Notes: generated from the sequence alone by a model not told the origin. Counted from the first letter of the stretch, positions 15,552 to 24,916 are shown. The stretch is DNA of 64,000 nt from JAVBOW01 sp031550125 (GCA_031550125.1 JAVBOW010000015.1:1-64000); one strand, 5' to 3'. Translations and numbers: made by a program.

Positions 15552-16652
15552 ATGAAGCTGAAAAATCCGGGAGTAAAGATACTCGACCGCTACATAATGG
15601 GTAAGTTCCTCGGGACTTACGTCTTCGCCATAGCCCTGATCATCGTGATAGTGGTCATTTTCGACGCGGCCGAGAAGATAGACGACTTCACGGAGCTGAA
15701 GGCTACGCTCCCCCAGATAGCCTTCGACTACTACCTTAACTTCATCCCGTTCTTCGTCAACCAGTTCAGCGGTCTGTTCACTTTCATCGCGGTTATCTTC
15801 TTCACCTCGAAGATGGCTTACGACACCGAGATCATCGCCATACTTTCGAGCGGGGTTAGTTTCAGACGCCTCATGTGGCCCTATTTCCTGTCGGCCTTCA
15901 TAATCACCGCCGTCGCCCTCTTGCTCAACCTGTTCGTCATACCGAGGGCCAACGCCCGCAGGGTCGATTTCGAGTCGCGCTACCTGAAACGCAACCAGAC
16001 GCTCCATTACGAACGCCATATCTACCGTCAGGTGGCCCCGGGCCAGTATGTCTATATACGCGACTTTTCTCAGAGCGACAGCCGCGCCTCCTACCTGTTC
16101 CTCGAGAAATACCGGGGACGCGACGTGGTGTCCAGCCTGGAGGCCTATAACGTTACGTTCGACCCCGGGACCAAACGCTGGAGCGCCCCTAAATACATCG
16201 AGCGCCGCTACGAGGGCGACGAAGACATATTTACGCAGCACACTAAGCTCGATACGATGATCAACCTTACGCCCACCGAACTGGGGAGGGTGGAAGAGCT
16301 GGTCAAAACGATGAACATAGGCGCGTTGACGCGCTTTATCGCCGGGCAGAAACTCAAAGGGTCGGATATGATAGCGGTGTTCGAGGTTGAGCGCCACAGC
16401 CGTTTCGCCTATCCTTTCTCCACGTTCATACTTACGCTGATAGGCGTCTCGCTCTCCTCGCGCAAGGTACGCGGCGGCACGGGCCTGCATATAGGCATAG
16501 GCATAGGGCTTTGCTTCTCCTATATATTGGTGAGCCGTTTTACGGAAGAGTTCGCCAAAGGAGGGGTGCTGCCTCCCGCGCTGTCGGTTTGGATACCGAA
16601 TATAATCTACTCTTTCATAGCCGTATACCTGTACAAAAAGGCTCCTAAATAA
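15552..16652 (+). CDS. LptF/LptG-family lipopolysaccharide export permease
   Basis: 366 residues, YjgP/YjgQ family. Three N-terminal membrane helices (about 18-37, 62-82, 104-122), a periplasmic beta domain of roughly 150 residues, and three C-terminal helices (about 280-365) including the typical SRKVRGGTGLHIGIGIGL loop. With LptB it extracts LPS from the inner membrane and feeds the Lpt bridge. It starts 6 bases after tgt, a gene order common in Bacteroidales. LptF and LptG cannot be told apart from this alone. Confidence 0.88.
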   Translation: MKLKNPGVKILDRYIMGKFLGTYVFAIALIIVIVVIFDAAEKIDDFTELKATLPQIAFDYYLNFIPFFVNQFSGLFTFIAVIFFTSKMAYDTEIIAILSSGVSFRRLMWPYFLSAFIITAVALLLNLFVIPRANARRVDFESRYLKRNQTLHYERHIYRQVAPGQYVYIRDFSQSDSRASYLFLEKYRGRDVVSSLEAYNVTFDPGTKRWSAPKYIERRYEGDEDIFTQHTKLDTMINLTPTELGRVEELVKTMNIGALTRFIAGQKLKGSDMIAVFEVERHSRFAYPFSTFILTLIGVSLSSRKVRGGTGLHIGIGIGLCFSYILVSRFTEEFAKGGVLPPALSVWIPNIIYSFIAVYLYKKAPK

Positions 16653-16671
16653 CGCGAGTTTCGCGAATTCG
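16652..16671 (+). repeat. 20-base direct repeat, left of the 16.7-kb gene
   Basis: ACGCGAGTTTCGCGAATTC recurs as ACGTGAGTTTCGCGAATCC at 17644-17662, bracketing one gene. Confidence 0.5.
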
Positions 16672-16727
16672 GCACGGGTTCTCAATATTGCTCATGCCCT
16701 TAAAGACCGGCGGTAGCTTTAATTCTT

Positions 16728-17639
16728 ATGAAAAGGTTTTTATTTATTGCACTGGCGGGTGTAGTCCTTTTAGGGAGTGGATCCCTGGCGCAGGACAGGC
16801 AGATACGGATAATTGCACTGGCAAGCCCGTTTTCTAAAGACCACTGGATGGCATCCAAAAGCCACGGTCTGGAGAAAGATTACACGGCGCAGGATATACT
16901 GGAGATGATATCCGAGCTTAAACCCAACTGCCTGGAACGCTTCATAACCGGTTACCACGACCCCGCCGCGCCGGTGCCGGTGCGGCAGGGATATCCCCCG
17001 ATGACGGTACTTGAGTTCCTCGACGCGGCCATACTTGCCGGGGCTGACGATTGCCACATAGTACCCAAGCTCAACCTGCGGTGGTTGGGCGGATCGGGAA
17101 AATATTTTTGGGAATCCGCCCAGGCCCTCTACGACATGCCCCTTGTAAGGCCCATACGCAACATCAACCTCGACGTGTGGGATTACTACTGCTCGGACAT
17201 ACATCCCGACCCACGCCAGCGCGACGAGATGTTCGCGCGGCTGCGCAGTATAGGTTACGAGCAGATAGGGGTGAACATGACCGGCTCGAAGAAAAATAAT
17301 CCGCAGATAGACTACGCCGATTTCAACATAAAGAAAGACGTGTGGCAGGTGAGCCGCGAAGCGGTGGACAAAATCCGCAGTTTCGCGAATATCAAGCGGG
17401 TTTACCTGTATATAGATTATCCCGGCACTATGGACGCCTTCCGCGCCAACACTCCCGACCGCCAGGCCGACATTTACTGCAACACTATCTATCCCAACCA
17501 GGCGAAGATGGGCTACACGTTCGTCTATCCCATCATCCAGGATTCGTGGGACGCCAACGCTTCGGTTACCGACCCTGCCGGGCCGTACAAGGGCAAAACC
17601 ATGTACGAAATAACCAAAGAGTTGCTGTTCAGACAGTAA
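16728..17639 (+). CDS. Secreted protein of unknown function
   Basis: 303 residues with signal peptide (about 1-21, ending SLAQ). The mature part has alternating hydrophobic strands and helices (IRIIALASPF, HIVPKLNLRWLGG, IRNINLDVWDYY, VYLYIDYPG), suggestive of a TIM-barrel-like enzyme, but I recognise no family or catalytic motif. The conserved-looking patch W-D-Y-Y-C-S-D-I-H-P could be functional. It is flanked on both sides by a near-identical 19-base repeat and is convergent with the UDG-like gene, so it may be a mobile or recently acquired single-gene insertion. Confidence 0.65.
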   Translation: MKRFLFIALAGVVLLGSGSLAQDRQIRIIALASPFSKDHWMASKSHGLEKDYTAQDILEMISELKPNCLERFITGYHDPAAPVPVRQGYPPMTVLEFLDAAILAGADDCHIVPKLNLRWLGGSGKYFWESAQALYDMPLVRPIRNINLDVWDYYCSDIHPDPRQRDEMFARLRSIGYEQIGVNMTGSKKNNPQIDYADFNIKKDVWQVSREAVDKIRSFANIKRVYLYIDYPGTMDAFRANTPDRQADIYCNTIYPNQAKMGYTFVYPIIQDSWDANASVTDPAGPYKGKTMYEITKELLFRQ

Positions 17640-17643
17640 ATGA

Positions 17644-17662
17644 ACGTGAGTTTCGCGAATCC
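17644..17662 (+). repeat. 20-base direct repeat, right of the 16.7-kb gene
   Basis: ACGTGAGTTTCGCGAATCC, two mismatches to the copy at 16652. It starts 5 bases after the stop codon. Confidence 0.5.
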
Positions 17663-17716
17663 GAAGTAAAACAAAGCCGGATTTAAGGCGGATCGGGAAG
17701 GGGCCTGCCGCGGAGT

Positions 17717-18298
17717 CTACAATCCTACGCCGGCGAACATGCCTGCATAAACGGCGGCTTTCCGCTCCAGAGGCATGGGGTAGGCCCGCGACGACGATGG
17801 CATGCGGTAGAGGCGCATGGCTCGTCCGCGCCACGTGAATTCGGAAAACGTACCCACGGCAGGCTCCGGAGCCTGCATCACGGAGAGCAGGGTCTCGAGT
17901 GCCTTTTGCCCGGTCACGGCTATGGCGCGGCATTCGGGGAGCGGGGCGAGCAATGCCTCCGGGTCGAAAGGCTCAATAACTTCCAGGAACTTATCCGAGG
18001 CGTCGCCGTTGAGCCTCTTTACCTTGCGGGCCGTGTCCGAGAGAGCTATCCCCTTGCCGGCGCAGAAACAGCGTATGCGCGCCTCGTCGAAACGTTTGCC
18101 GTCGACGAAATGGCTTTTGTCGCCGAAGAACGCCAGGCCCATTATGCGCCACATGTCGTTCTGGAAGTTGGGGTAGTAGAAATCCATGCCCCACCTTTTG
18201 CGCGAAGGCGGAAAACTGCCTAATATCAGCAGTTTTCCGCCTTCGGGCAGGAAGGGTTCGAGGGGGTGCGTCTCGACGCCGTGCAGTCCCTCGTCCAT
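17717..18298 (-). CDS. Uracil-DNA-glycosylase-family protein
   Basis: 193 residues. LLILGSFPPSRKRWGMDFYYPNFQNDMWRIMG matches the N-terminal active-site region of a UDG-superfamily branch common in Bacteroidota (mismatch-specific UDG-like), and AIAVTGQKALETLL fits the central strand-helix. These enzymes remove uracil or related bases from DNA. The C-terminus carries MPSSSRAYPMPL, resembling the catalytic H/S-P-S-x motif region. It starts 4 bases after lon ends, so it is probably the second gene of a lon transcript. Substrate range not predictable. Confidence 0.78.
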   Translation of the reverse strand: MDEGLHGVETHPLEPFLPEGGKLLILGSFPPSRKRWGMDFYYPNFQNDMWRIMGLAFFGDKSHFVDGKRFDEARIRCFCAGKGIALSDTARKVKRLNGDASDKFLEVIEPFDPEALLAPLPECRAIAVTGQKALETLLSVMQAPEPAVGTFSEFTWRGRAMRLYRMPSSSRAYPMPLERKAAVYAGMFAGVGL

Positions 18299-18302
18299 GG
18301 CG

Positions 18303-20729
18303 TCAGGATTCGAGCGCCAGCGCCAGGACTTCGTCTATCGTCCTTACGTAATGGAATGTGAGGCCCGCCACATATTCGGCGGTTATTTCGGATATGTCCT
18401 TGCGGTTGTCCTCGCTCATAATGATGTCGGTGATCCCGGCTCGTTTGGCGGCCAGTATCTTCTCCTTTACGCCCCCCACCGGCATTACGCGGCCGCGCAG
18501 GGTGGTCTCGCCCGTCATGGCTATGCGCGGACGCACCTTGCGGCCGGTGTAGGTGGACACCAGCGAGGTGACCATGGTGATGCCTGCGCTGGGACCGTCC
18601 TTGGGGATAGCTCCCTCGGGGACGTGTATGCTTATGTCGTTCTTCTCGAATTTCTCCTGCGGGACGCCCAGGTCGGCGCTGTGGGCCTTGACCCACTGCA
18701 GGGCTATCGTGGCCGACTCTTTCATAACCTCGCCCAGGTTGCCCGTAAGCACCAGCGCCCCTTTACCGGGGCCGAGGATCGATTCCACGTAGAGTATGTC
18801 GCCGCCTACTTCGGTCCATGCCAGGCCCGTTACTACGCCCGTCATACCCTCCACCTCGTACATGTCCTGGCGGAATTTAGGCACGCCGAGTATCTTTTCC
18901 ACGTCGTCCTCCGATATGTGTGCGTTGAACGTCTCGCCGAAACCTATCTGTTTGGCCCGGTGGCGGGCTATCTTGGCTATGTGCTTGTCGAGCGTCCTTA
19001 CGCCCGATTCGCGCGTGTACCCGGCTATTATTTTTTCTATGACAGGCGCGGGGAGTTTGAAATCCTTGGGCGATATGCCGTGGGCCTCGGATTCTTTGCC
19101 CACCAGGTGCTTGAGCGCTATCTGTACCTTGTCTTCCAGAATGTAGCCGGGGATGTTGATCATCTCCATGCGGTCGCGCAGGGCGGGGTTGATATTGGCC
19201 ACGTTGTTGGCCGTGGCTATGAACAGGACTTTCGACAGGTCGTACTCCGTGTCGAGGTAGTTGTCGTGGAATGTGGTGTTCTGTTCCGGATCGAGGACTT
19301 CGAGCAGGGCCGAAGAAGGGTCGCCGTGGTTGCCCACGCCCACTTTATCCACCTCGTCGAGGATTATCACCGGATTTGACGAGCCGCAACGTTTGATGGT
19401 CTGTATTATACGTCCCGGCATGGCGCCTATGTATGTGCGGCGGTGTCCGCGTATCTCCGCCTCGTCGTGCAGGCCGCCGAGCGATATGCGCCCGAATTTG
19501 CGTTTGAGCGAGTCGGCCACCGATTTGCCCAGCGACGTCTTGCCTACTCCCGGAGGGCCGTACAGGCAGATTATGGGCGATTTGAGGTCGCCTTTGAGTT
19601 TTATTACCGCCAGGTGTTCCAATATGCGATCCTTCACCTCTTCGAGTCCGAAATGGTCTGAGTCGAGGTGTTTGCGGGCGCGCTGCAGGTCAAGGTTATC
19701 CTTGGTCACCTCGTTCCACGGCAGGTCGAGCATCAGCTGCAGGTAGGTCATCTGCACCGAGTATTCGGCCACGGCGGGATTGAGCCTCTCTAATTTGGAC
19801 ACCTCCTTTTCGAAGGTTTCGGCTACGTCTTTGCTCCATTTTTTCTTCCTGGCGCGTTCGCGCAGGTCGCCTATGTCGCCGTCCGCGCTGTCGCCGCCCA
19901 GCTCCTCCTGTATGGTGCGTATCTGCTGTTGCAGGAAATATTCGCGCTGCTGTTGGTCGAGATCCTGCTTTACCTTGCTTTGTATCTCGCTCTTGAGTTC
20001 CACCAGCTGCTGCTCGCGGATGAGTATCTCCAGCAGTCGGCGCGAGCGCGCCAGCAGGCCCGGCGCTTCGAGCAGGTGCTGGCGGTCGGCGTCGGGCAGA
20101 TCCATATTGGAGCAGATGAAGTTGATTATGCCTCGTTTGGAGTCGATGTTCTTTATTGCGAACGACGCCTCCTTGGGCATGTTGGGCGATATGGAGATGA
20201 TGTTGAGCGCCACGTCGCGCAGGGAATCCACAAGCGCGTCGAACTCCACGTTGTTCTTCTCGGGAGAGGTGTCCTTGAGCGGCGTCACTTCGGCTATGAA
20301 GTATGGGTCGGAGGTGACGAATTGCCTTATCTCTATCTTTTCGAGGCCGTGCAGTATGACCGTCAGGTTGCCGTTGGGCATTTCGAGGGTCTTCAGTATG
20401 CGCGCCGCGGTGCCTATGCGGAACATGTCTTCCGGACCGGGCTGCTCCACGTCCGAGGAACGTTGCAGCACGGCGCCCAGCACGCCTCCGTTCTGCTCAA
20501 CTTCGCGTACCAGCAGCATGGACTTCTCTCGCCCGACGGTTATGGGCGTGATGGAGCCGGGGAAAAGGACCGAGCTGCGCAGCGTGAGTATGGGCAGGCG
20601 CGAGGGGATGGCCACGTCTCCCACGGAGTCCTCATCCTCAGAGGAGATTATGGGAATGACCTGGTGGTGTCCGTCGAGCATATCTGATATGCCCGTGAAA
20701 TCGAATGTATCGTTATCTTTTTTGCTCAT
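18303..20729 (-). CDS. lon: ATP-dependent protease Lon
   Basis: 808 residues from ATG 20729 (a TTG nine bases earlier is also open). LON substrate-binding N-domain from about 45 (LPILTLRSSVLFPGS), coiled segment (LKSEIQSKVKQDLDQQQREYFLQQQ), AAA+ module with Walker A GPPGVGKTS (391-399) and protease domain with catalytic Ser714 (KDGPSAGITM) and Lys757 (GGVKEK). It degrades misfolded and regulatory proteins in the cytoplasm. A -7 box TATCTTTG lies 24 bases upstream; the UDG-like gene follows. Confidence 0.97.
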   Translation of the reverse strand: MSKKDNDTFDFTGISDMLDGHHQVIPIISSEDEDSVGDVAIPSRLPILTLRSSVLFPGSITPITVGREKSMLLVREVEQNGGVLGAVLQRSSDVEQPGPEDMFRIGTAARILKTLEMPNGNLTVILHGLEKIEIRQFVTSDPYFIAEVTPLKDTSPEKNNVEFDALVDSLRDVALNIISISPNMPKEASFAIKNIDSKRGIINFICSNMDLPDADRQHLLEAPGLLARSRRLLEILIREQQLVELKSEIQSKVKQDLDQQQREYFLQQQIRTIQEELGGDSADGDIGDLRERARKKKWSKDVAETFEKEVSKLERLNPAVAEYSVQMTYLQLMLDLPWNEVTKDNLDLQRARKHLDSDHFGLEEVKDRILEHLAVIKLKGDLKSPIICLYGPPGVGKTSLGKSVADSLKRKFGRISLGGLHDEAEIRGHRRTYIGAMPGRIIQTIKRCGSSNPVIILDEVDKVGVGNHGDPSSALLEVLDPEQNTTFHDNYLDTEYDLSKVLFIATANNVANINPALRDRMEMINIPGYILEDKVQIALKHLVGKESEAHGISPKDFKLPAPVIEKIIAGYTRESGVRTLDKHIAKIARHRAKQIGFGETFNAHISEDDVEKILGVPKFRQDMYEVEGMTGVVTGLAWTEVGGDILYVESILGPGKGALVLTGNLGEVMKESATIALQWVKAHSADLGVPQEKFEKNDISIHVPEGAIPKDGPSAGITMVTSLVSTYTGRKVRPRIAMTGETTLRGRVMPVGGVKEKILAAKRAGITDIIMSEDNRKDISEITAEYVAGLTFHYVRTIDEVLALALES

Positions 20730-20752
20730 AATAGTCAAAACGTAATACCCGA

Positions 20753-20760
20753 CAAAGATA
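20753..20760 (-). promoter_or_regulatory. -7 box TATCTTTG for lon
   Basis: TATCTTTG on the minus strand, 24 bases before ATG 20729; no clear -33 box. Confidence 0.45.
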
Positions 20761-20876
20761 GTACTTTAAAATGTGCGATTGCCGGTTGTTGATATTTGTA
20801 TAACAAATACAGTGCAAAACAGGTTATACGGGAAAAAATGAATGCCGGCCGGCCTCTTTGGCCGGAAACGAGGATC

Positions 20877-20901
20877 GCCGCCTGCCAAATTGACAGGCGG
20901 C
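20877..20901 (-). terminator. Hairpin after a gene remnant
   Basis: GCCGCCTG (20877-20884) pairs with CAGGCGGC (20894-20901). It lies just downstream, on the minus strand, of the short FFEEEAEE-stop tail. Confidence 0.4.
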
Positions 20902-21260
20902 CGCGCCACCTTACTCTTCCGCCTCCTCCTCAAAAAATGTCATGGGCGAGGTGACGTATAAAAATGCACAAAGCCGGGTTTATTCCGATTACGAAACCCA
21001 ACTTATCAAATTGAACGCTTACTTCGAGAGGGATTATAACGATTCGAATCGCAGGTATATCCAATGTAAAATTCGGAAAATAAGGCGAATATGGGAAAAA
21101 GAGGTTGCGAAATGTAGCACTCCGACAGGGAGGATTGGGACGGGCGGAAACGATAATGGCCGTAATCGCCTAAGCCGACGTCCTGGCGGTCCGCGAAGGT
21201 CTACGGGGCGTTTTTTATTATCATGAAAGGACCGACTAAGCGAATTTCCCCCGAAAAATG

Positions 21261-21268
21261 TATCTTTG
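21261..21268 (+). promoter_or_regulatory. -7 box TATCTTTG for valS
   Basis: TATCTTTG 30 bases before the valS ATG. Confidence 0.5.
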
Positions 21269-21297
21269 CGGTTTAATCGAAAAATCTACGACTCGCT

Positions 21298-23916
21298 ATG
21301 GCATTGGCAGACAAGTACACACCTGCGGACATTGAGGACAAATGGTACGGCTACTGGCTGGAACACAATTATTTTCATTCCGAACCCGACGGCAGGGAAC
21401 CTTATACGGTCGTAATCCCGCCGCCCAACGTCACCGGGGTGCTGCATATGGGCCATATGCTCAACAACACCATACAGGACGTGCTGGTGCGCCGCGCGCG
21501 CATGCTGGGTAAGAACGCCCTTTGGCTTCCGGGTACCGACCACGCCTCGATAGCCACCGAAGCCAAGGTGGTGCAGAAACTCAAGGCCGAAGGCATAGAG
21601 AAATCGTCGCTCACCCGCGAGGAATTCCTGCGCCACGCCTGGGAGTGGAAGGAGAAGCACGGCGGCATAATACTCGAGCAGCTCAAAAAGCTGGGAGCCT
21701 CGTGCGATTGGGAGCGCACCAAATTCACTATGGACGCACCCCTGAGCGAGAGTGTGATAAAGGTCTTCGTAGATCTTTACCGCAAAGGAAAGATATACCG
21801 TGGCGTACGCATGGTTAACTGGGATCCGGCGGCGCAGACTGCCCTCTCGGACGAAGAGGTGATCTACAAGGAGTCGCAGGGCAAGCTCTATTACCTGCGC
21901 TACAGGATAGAAGGGGAGGACGGCTATGTGGTGGTGGCCACCACCCGTCCCGAGACTATAATGGGCGATACGGGCCTGTGCGTCAATCCGGCAGATCCCC
22001 GCTACGCGGCGCTGAAAGGCAAAAAGGTGATAGTGCCGCTCGTGAACCGCGCCGTGCCGGTAATCCACGACGACTATGTGGACATGGAATTCGGCACCGG
22101 GGCGCTCAAGGTAACTCCTGCCCACGACGTAAACGACTACGTGCTGGGCGAGAGATACAACCTGCGTACGATAGATATTTTCAACGATGACGGCACTATC
22201 AACGCCGCCGGGGAGATCTACATAGGCATGGACCGCTTCGAGGTGCGCCGCACTATAGAGAAAGACCTGGCCGAGGCCGGCCTGCTCGAAAAGGTGGAGC
22301 CGTACGTAAATAAAGTAGGCTGCTCGGAGCGTACGGGCGTGGCCATAGAACCCAAGCTGTCCATGCAGTGGTTCCTGTCCATGAAAGAGATATCCCAACC
22401 GGCACTGAGGGCCGTCATGGACGACGTGGTGCAACTCATCCCCGCCAAATTCAAAAACACATACCGCCACTGGATGGAGAACGTCAAGGACTGGTGCATA
22501 TCGCGCCAGCTGTGGTGGGGGCAGCAGATACCGGCCTACTACCTCCCCGAAGGAGGTTACGTGGTGGCCGAAACGGCGGAAGGGGCGCTCGCGCTCGCGC
22601 GGCGGAAGAATCCCGCCCTGACGGCCTCCGACCTCAGGCAGGATCCGGACGTACTCGACACGTGGTTCTCGTCGTGGCTGTGGCCCATATCGGTCTTCGA
22701 CGGCATACGCCGCCCCGACAATCCCGATATCAACTACTACTATCCCACCAACGACCTTGTCACCGCCCCCGAGATACTGTTCTTCTGGGTGGCGCGCATG
22801 ATAATAGCCGGCTACGAATACCGCAGCCGCGAACCTTTCCGCAACGTCTACCTTACGGGTATAGTGCGCGATAAGCTGGGCCGCAAAATGTCCAAGTCGC
22901 TCGGCAACTCGCCCGACCCGCTCGACCTTATAGCCCAGTACGGCGCCGACAGCGTGCGCCTGGGCATGCTTTTCACATCGCCCGCGGGCAACGACCTCCC
23001 GTACGACGATTCGCTGTGCGACCAGGGCCGTAACTTCTGCAACAAGATATGGAACGCCTATCGCCTGGTGGATATGTGGAAGCAGGACGACGCGCTGCAG
23101 CAGCCCGAAAGCTCGCGCCTGGCCGTACTGTGGATGCGCCGCGTGCTGGCCCGCGACATAACCGCCATAGAGGAATGCATGGAGCAATACCGCATTTCGG
23201 AGGCGCTGATGATACTCTACAAACTTTTCTGGGACGAATTCTCGGGATGGTACCTCGAGATGGTCAAGCCTGCCTACCAGGCCCCGATAGACGCCGTCAC
23301 GCTCGGCGCTACCAAGGCGTTCTTCGATATACTGCTGCGCCTGCTGCATCCCTTCATTCCTTTCGTCACGGAGGAACTGTGGCAAAACCTGCAGCAGAGG
23401 GCTGCGGGGACTACCATAATGCTCGCCCCGATGCCGGTGGCCGGTACGCTCGACGCGTCTCTGCTGGCCCGTTTCGCGCAGGCCCAGGAGGTCGTTACCG
23501 CCATACGCAACATCCGTAAACAGAAAAATATACCTGCCCGCGAGCAGGTGGAGCTGCGCGTCATAGCGGACGAGAACTACGCCGCCGAATTCAATCCCGT
23601 GGTGATGAAGATGGCCGGCGTGTCGGCCATAACCGAGGTTACGGAGAAAGATCCGGCCGCGGCAGCGTTCATCGTAAAGACCACGCAGTATTTCGTGCCG
23701 CTTGACAGCCAGGTCGATACCGTAGCCGAGCTGGAGGCGGCGCAAAAAGAGCTGGCCTACCTGGAGGGTTTCCTTAAGTCGGTTATGGGCAAACTCTCCA
23801 ACGAGCGTTTCGTGTCGAGCGCCCCTGCTGCGGTGGTGGAGAACGAAAAAGCCAAGAAAGCCGACGCCGAAGCCAAAATAGCCGCCCTGCGCGAACGCAT
23901 AGCTGCGTTAGGATAA
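21298..23916 (+). CDS. valS: Valine-tRNA ligase
   Basis: 872 residues, usual length. Class I synthetase signatures: HIGH-type HMGH at residues 50-53 (PPPNVTGVLHMGHML) and KMSKSLGNS. The editing domain has ATTRPETIMGDTGLCVNP, WWGQQIPAYY precedes DVLDTWFSSWLWP, and there is a C-terminal coiled-coil tRNA-binding arm (about 805-870). It charges tRNA-Val. It stands alone, with its own promoter and a strong terminator behind it. Confidence 0.97.
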   Translation: MALADKYTPADIEDKWYGYWLEHNYFHSEPDGREPYTVVIPPPNVTGVLHMGHMLNNTIQDVLVRRARMLGKNALWLPGTDHASIATEAKVVQKLKAEGIEKSSLTREEFLRHAWEWKEKHGGIILEQLKKLGASCDWERTKFTMDAPLSESVIKVFVDLYRKGKIYRGVRMVNWDPAAQTALSDEEVIYKESQGKLYYLRYRIEGEDGYVVVATTRPETIMGDTGLCVNPADPRYAALKGKKVIVPLVNRAVPVIHDDYVDMEFGTGALKVTPAHDVNDYVLGERYNLRTIDIFNDDGTINAAGEIYIGMDRFEVRRTIEKDLAEAGLLEKVEPYVNKVGCSERTGVAIEPKLSMQWFLSMKEISQPALRAVMDDVVQLIPAKFKNTYRHWMENVKDWCISRQLWWGQQIPAYYLPEGGYVVAETAEGALALARRKNPALTASDLRQDPDVLDTWFSSWLWPISVFDGIRRPDNPDINYYYPTNDLVTAPEILFFWVARMIIAGYEYRSREPFRNVYLTGIVRDKLGRKMSKSLGNSPDPLDLIAQYGADSVRLGMLFTSPAGNDLPYDDSLCDQGRNFCNKIWNAYRLVDMWKQDDALQQPESSRLAVLWMRRVLARDITAIEECMEQYRISEALMILYKLFWDEFSGWYLEMVKPAYQAPIDAVTLGATKAFFDILLRLLHPFIPFVTEELWQNLQQRAAGTTIMLAPMPVAGTLDASLLARFAQAQEVVTAIRNIRKQKNIPAREQVELRVIADENYAAEFNPVVMKMAGVSAITEVTEKDPAAAAFIVKTTQYFVPLDSQVDTVAELEAAQKELAYLEGFLKSVMGKLSNERFVSSAPAAVVENEKAKKADAEAKIAALRERIAALG

Positions 23917-23942
23917 TTTCGCGCGGGATCCAGGCCGATCCT

Positions 23943-23991
23943 CAAGCCGCAGCCCCGGAGATACTCTCGGTATCTCCGGGGCTGCGGCTTG
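23943..23991. terminator. Bidirectional terminator behind valS
   Basis: 21-bp perfect stem (CAAGCCGCAGCCCCGGAGAT... and complement) with a 7-base loop, between convergent valS and the response-regulator gene. Confidence 0.8.
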
Positions 23992-23998
23992 AATCGCT

Positions 23999-24177
23999 CT
24001 CAATTATGTGTTGGCCGCGCATATCGCACGTCATCTTTCACTTATCCTTATCGTTTCAAATCCTCACGGACTTTAGTCCGCTCCGGTTTGAAACCCAAAC
24101 GATAAGCGAAACCCGACGCACGCTATGCACGGCGTCGTTACCGTGAGGCGCTGCGCTTCCCTTGCCTGTTTTCAGGC
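23999..24177 (+). repeat. Intergenic repeat family, full copy
   Basis: Head TCAATTATGTGTTGGCCGCG, then CATCTTTCACTTATCC; central hairpin with CACGGACTTTAGTCCGCTCC inside TTTCAAA/TTTGAAA and ATCGTTT/AAACGAT arms; tail GACGCACGCTATGCACGGCG ending CCTGTTTTCAGG. It lies between convergent genes. Confidence 0.8.
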
Positions 24178-24183
24178 CGATCT

Positions 24184-24855
24184 TCAATCCTGGTATTTGT
24201 AGCCTACGCCTTTTACTGTGACTATGTGTCCGTCGCCTATCTTTTCGCGTAGTTTGCGGATGTGTACGTCTATCGTGCGGTCGCCTACCACCACGTCGTC
24301 GCCCCATATGGCCGAATATATCTCTTCGCGGGTGAAGACGCGTCCCGGTTTTGAGTAGAGCAACGACAAGAGGTTGAATTCTTTGCGGGGCATGATTATC
24401 TCTTCGCCGTTCTTTATTGTCATGTGCCGCTCCTGATCTACCTCCATGGCGCGGGCCGCCGGCGTCCCTGCGTTGCGGTCGTGGCCGCTGCGTTTGAGCA
24501 GGGCTTTGACCCGGCTTACCAGTACGGCGGGGCGTATGGGCTTGGGGATATAGTCGTCGGCGCCGGCCTCGAACCCCTCTATCTGCGACGAGTCCTCGCC
24601 GCGCGCCGTGAGGAAGGCTATCAGCGCGGATCCCATGGCCTCGTGCGAGCGTATCCTCCGGCAAGCCTCGTAACCGTCCATGCCGGGCATCATTACGTCC
24701 AGCAGGATTAGGTGAGGGCGTACTTCGAGGGCTTTTTCCACGGCTTTGGCCCCGTCCGTGGCGTCGAAGACCTCGAATCCCTCGCGGCGCAGGTTGTAGC
24801 TTATGAACTCGATGATGTCCGGCTCGTCGTCTACGAGCAATATCCTGAAAGCCAT
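24184..24855 (-). CDS. OmpR/PhoB-family response regulator
   Basis: 223 residues. Receiver domain 1-120: D9-D10 acidic pocket (RILLVDDEP), phospho-acceptor D53 (LILLDVMMPGMDGYEACR), then DDYIPKPIRP with the conserved Lys. Winged-helix DNA-binding domain 135-222 (MPRKEFNLLSLLYSKPGRVFTRE, RTIDVHIRKLREKIG, GVGYKY). It activates or represses promoters after phosphorylation. No histidine kinase gene is beside it in this window, so the partner is unknown. Downstream lie the repeat and the valS terminator. Confidence 0.93.
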   Translation of the reverse strand: MAFRILLVDDEPDIIEFISYNLRREGFEVFDATDGAKAVEKALEVRPHLILLDVMMPGMDGYEACRRIRSHEAMGSALIAFLTARGEDSSQIEGFEAGADDYIPKPIRPAVLVSRVKALLKRSGHDRNAGTPAARAMEVDQERHMTIKNGEEIIMPRKEFNLLSLLYSKPGRVFTREEIYSAIWGDDVVVGDRTIDVHIRKLREKIGDGHIVTVKGVGYKYQD

Positions 24856-24877
24856 TCTCAGCGAAATTGGTTGCCTG

Positions 24878-24885
24878 CAAAATTA
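24878..24885 (-). promoter_or_regulatory. -7 box TAATTTTG for the response regulator
   Basis: TAATTTTG on the minus strand 23 bases before the ATG. It is back to back with the DUF349-gene promoter. Confidence 0.45.
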
Positions 24886-24916
24886 ATGAAATTATATTGC
24901 CGGACGACGGTGTTCG

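Larger units (their letters stand above)
20730..21297. other. Non-coding region between lon and valS with a gene remnant
   Basis: Divergent promoters at both ends (-7 boxes 20753-20760 minus and 21261-21268 plus). 20847-20866 and 20877-20901 hold GC hairpins. On the minus strand next to the second hairpin a 22-codon open tail ends with FFEEEAEE and TAA (stop at about 20913), like the end of a lost gene. 20,940-21,110 is unusually AT-rich. A 94-codon plus-strand frame (20942-21226) does not look coding. Confidence 0.4.

Noticed and set aside
20942..21226. 94-codon plus-strand open frame
   Set aside because: Irregular composition, no start context, Arg/Gly-rich end; looks like random open sequence.
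21286..23745. 819-codon minus-strand open frame
   Set aside because: Antisense of valS, whose frame has all synthetase motifs.
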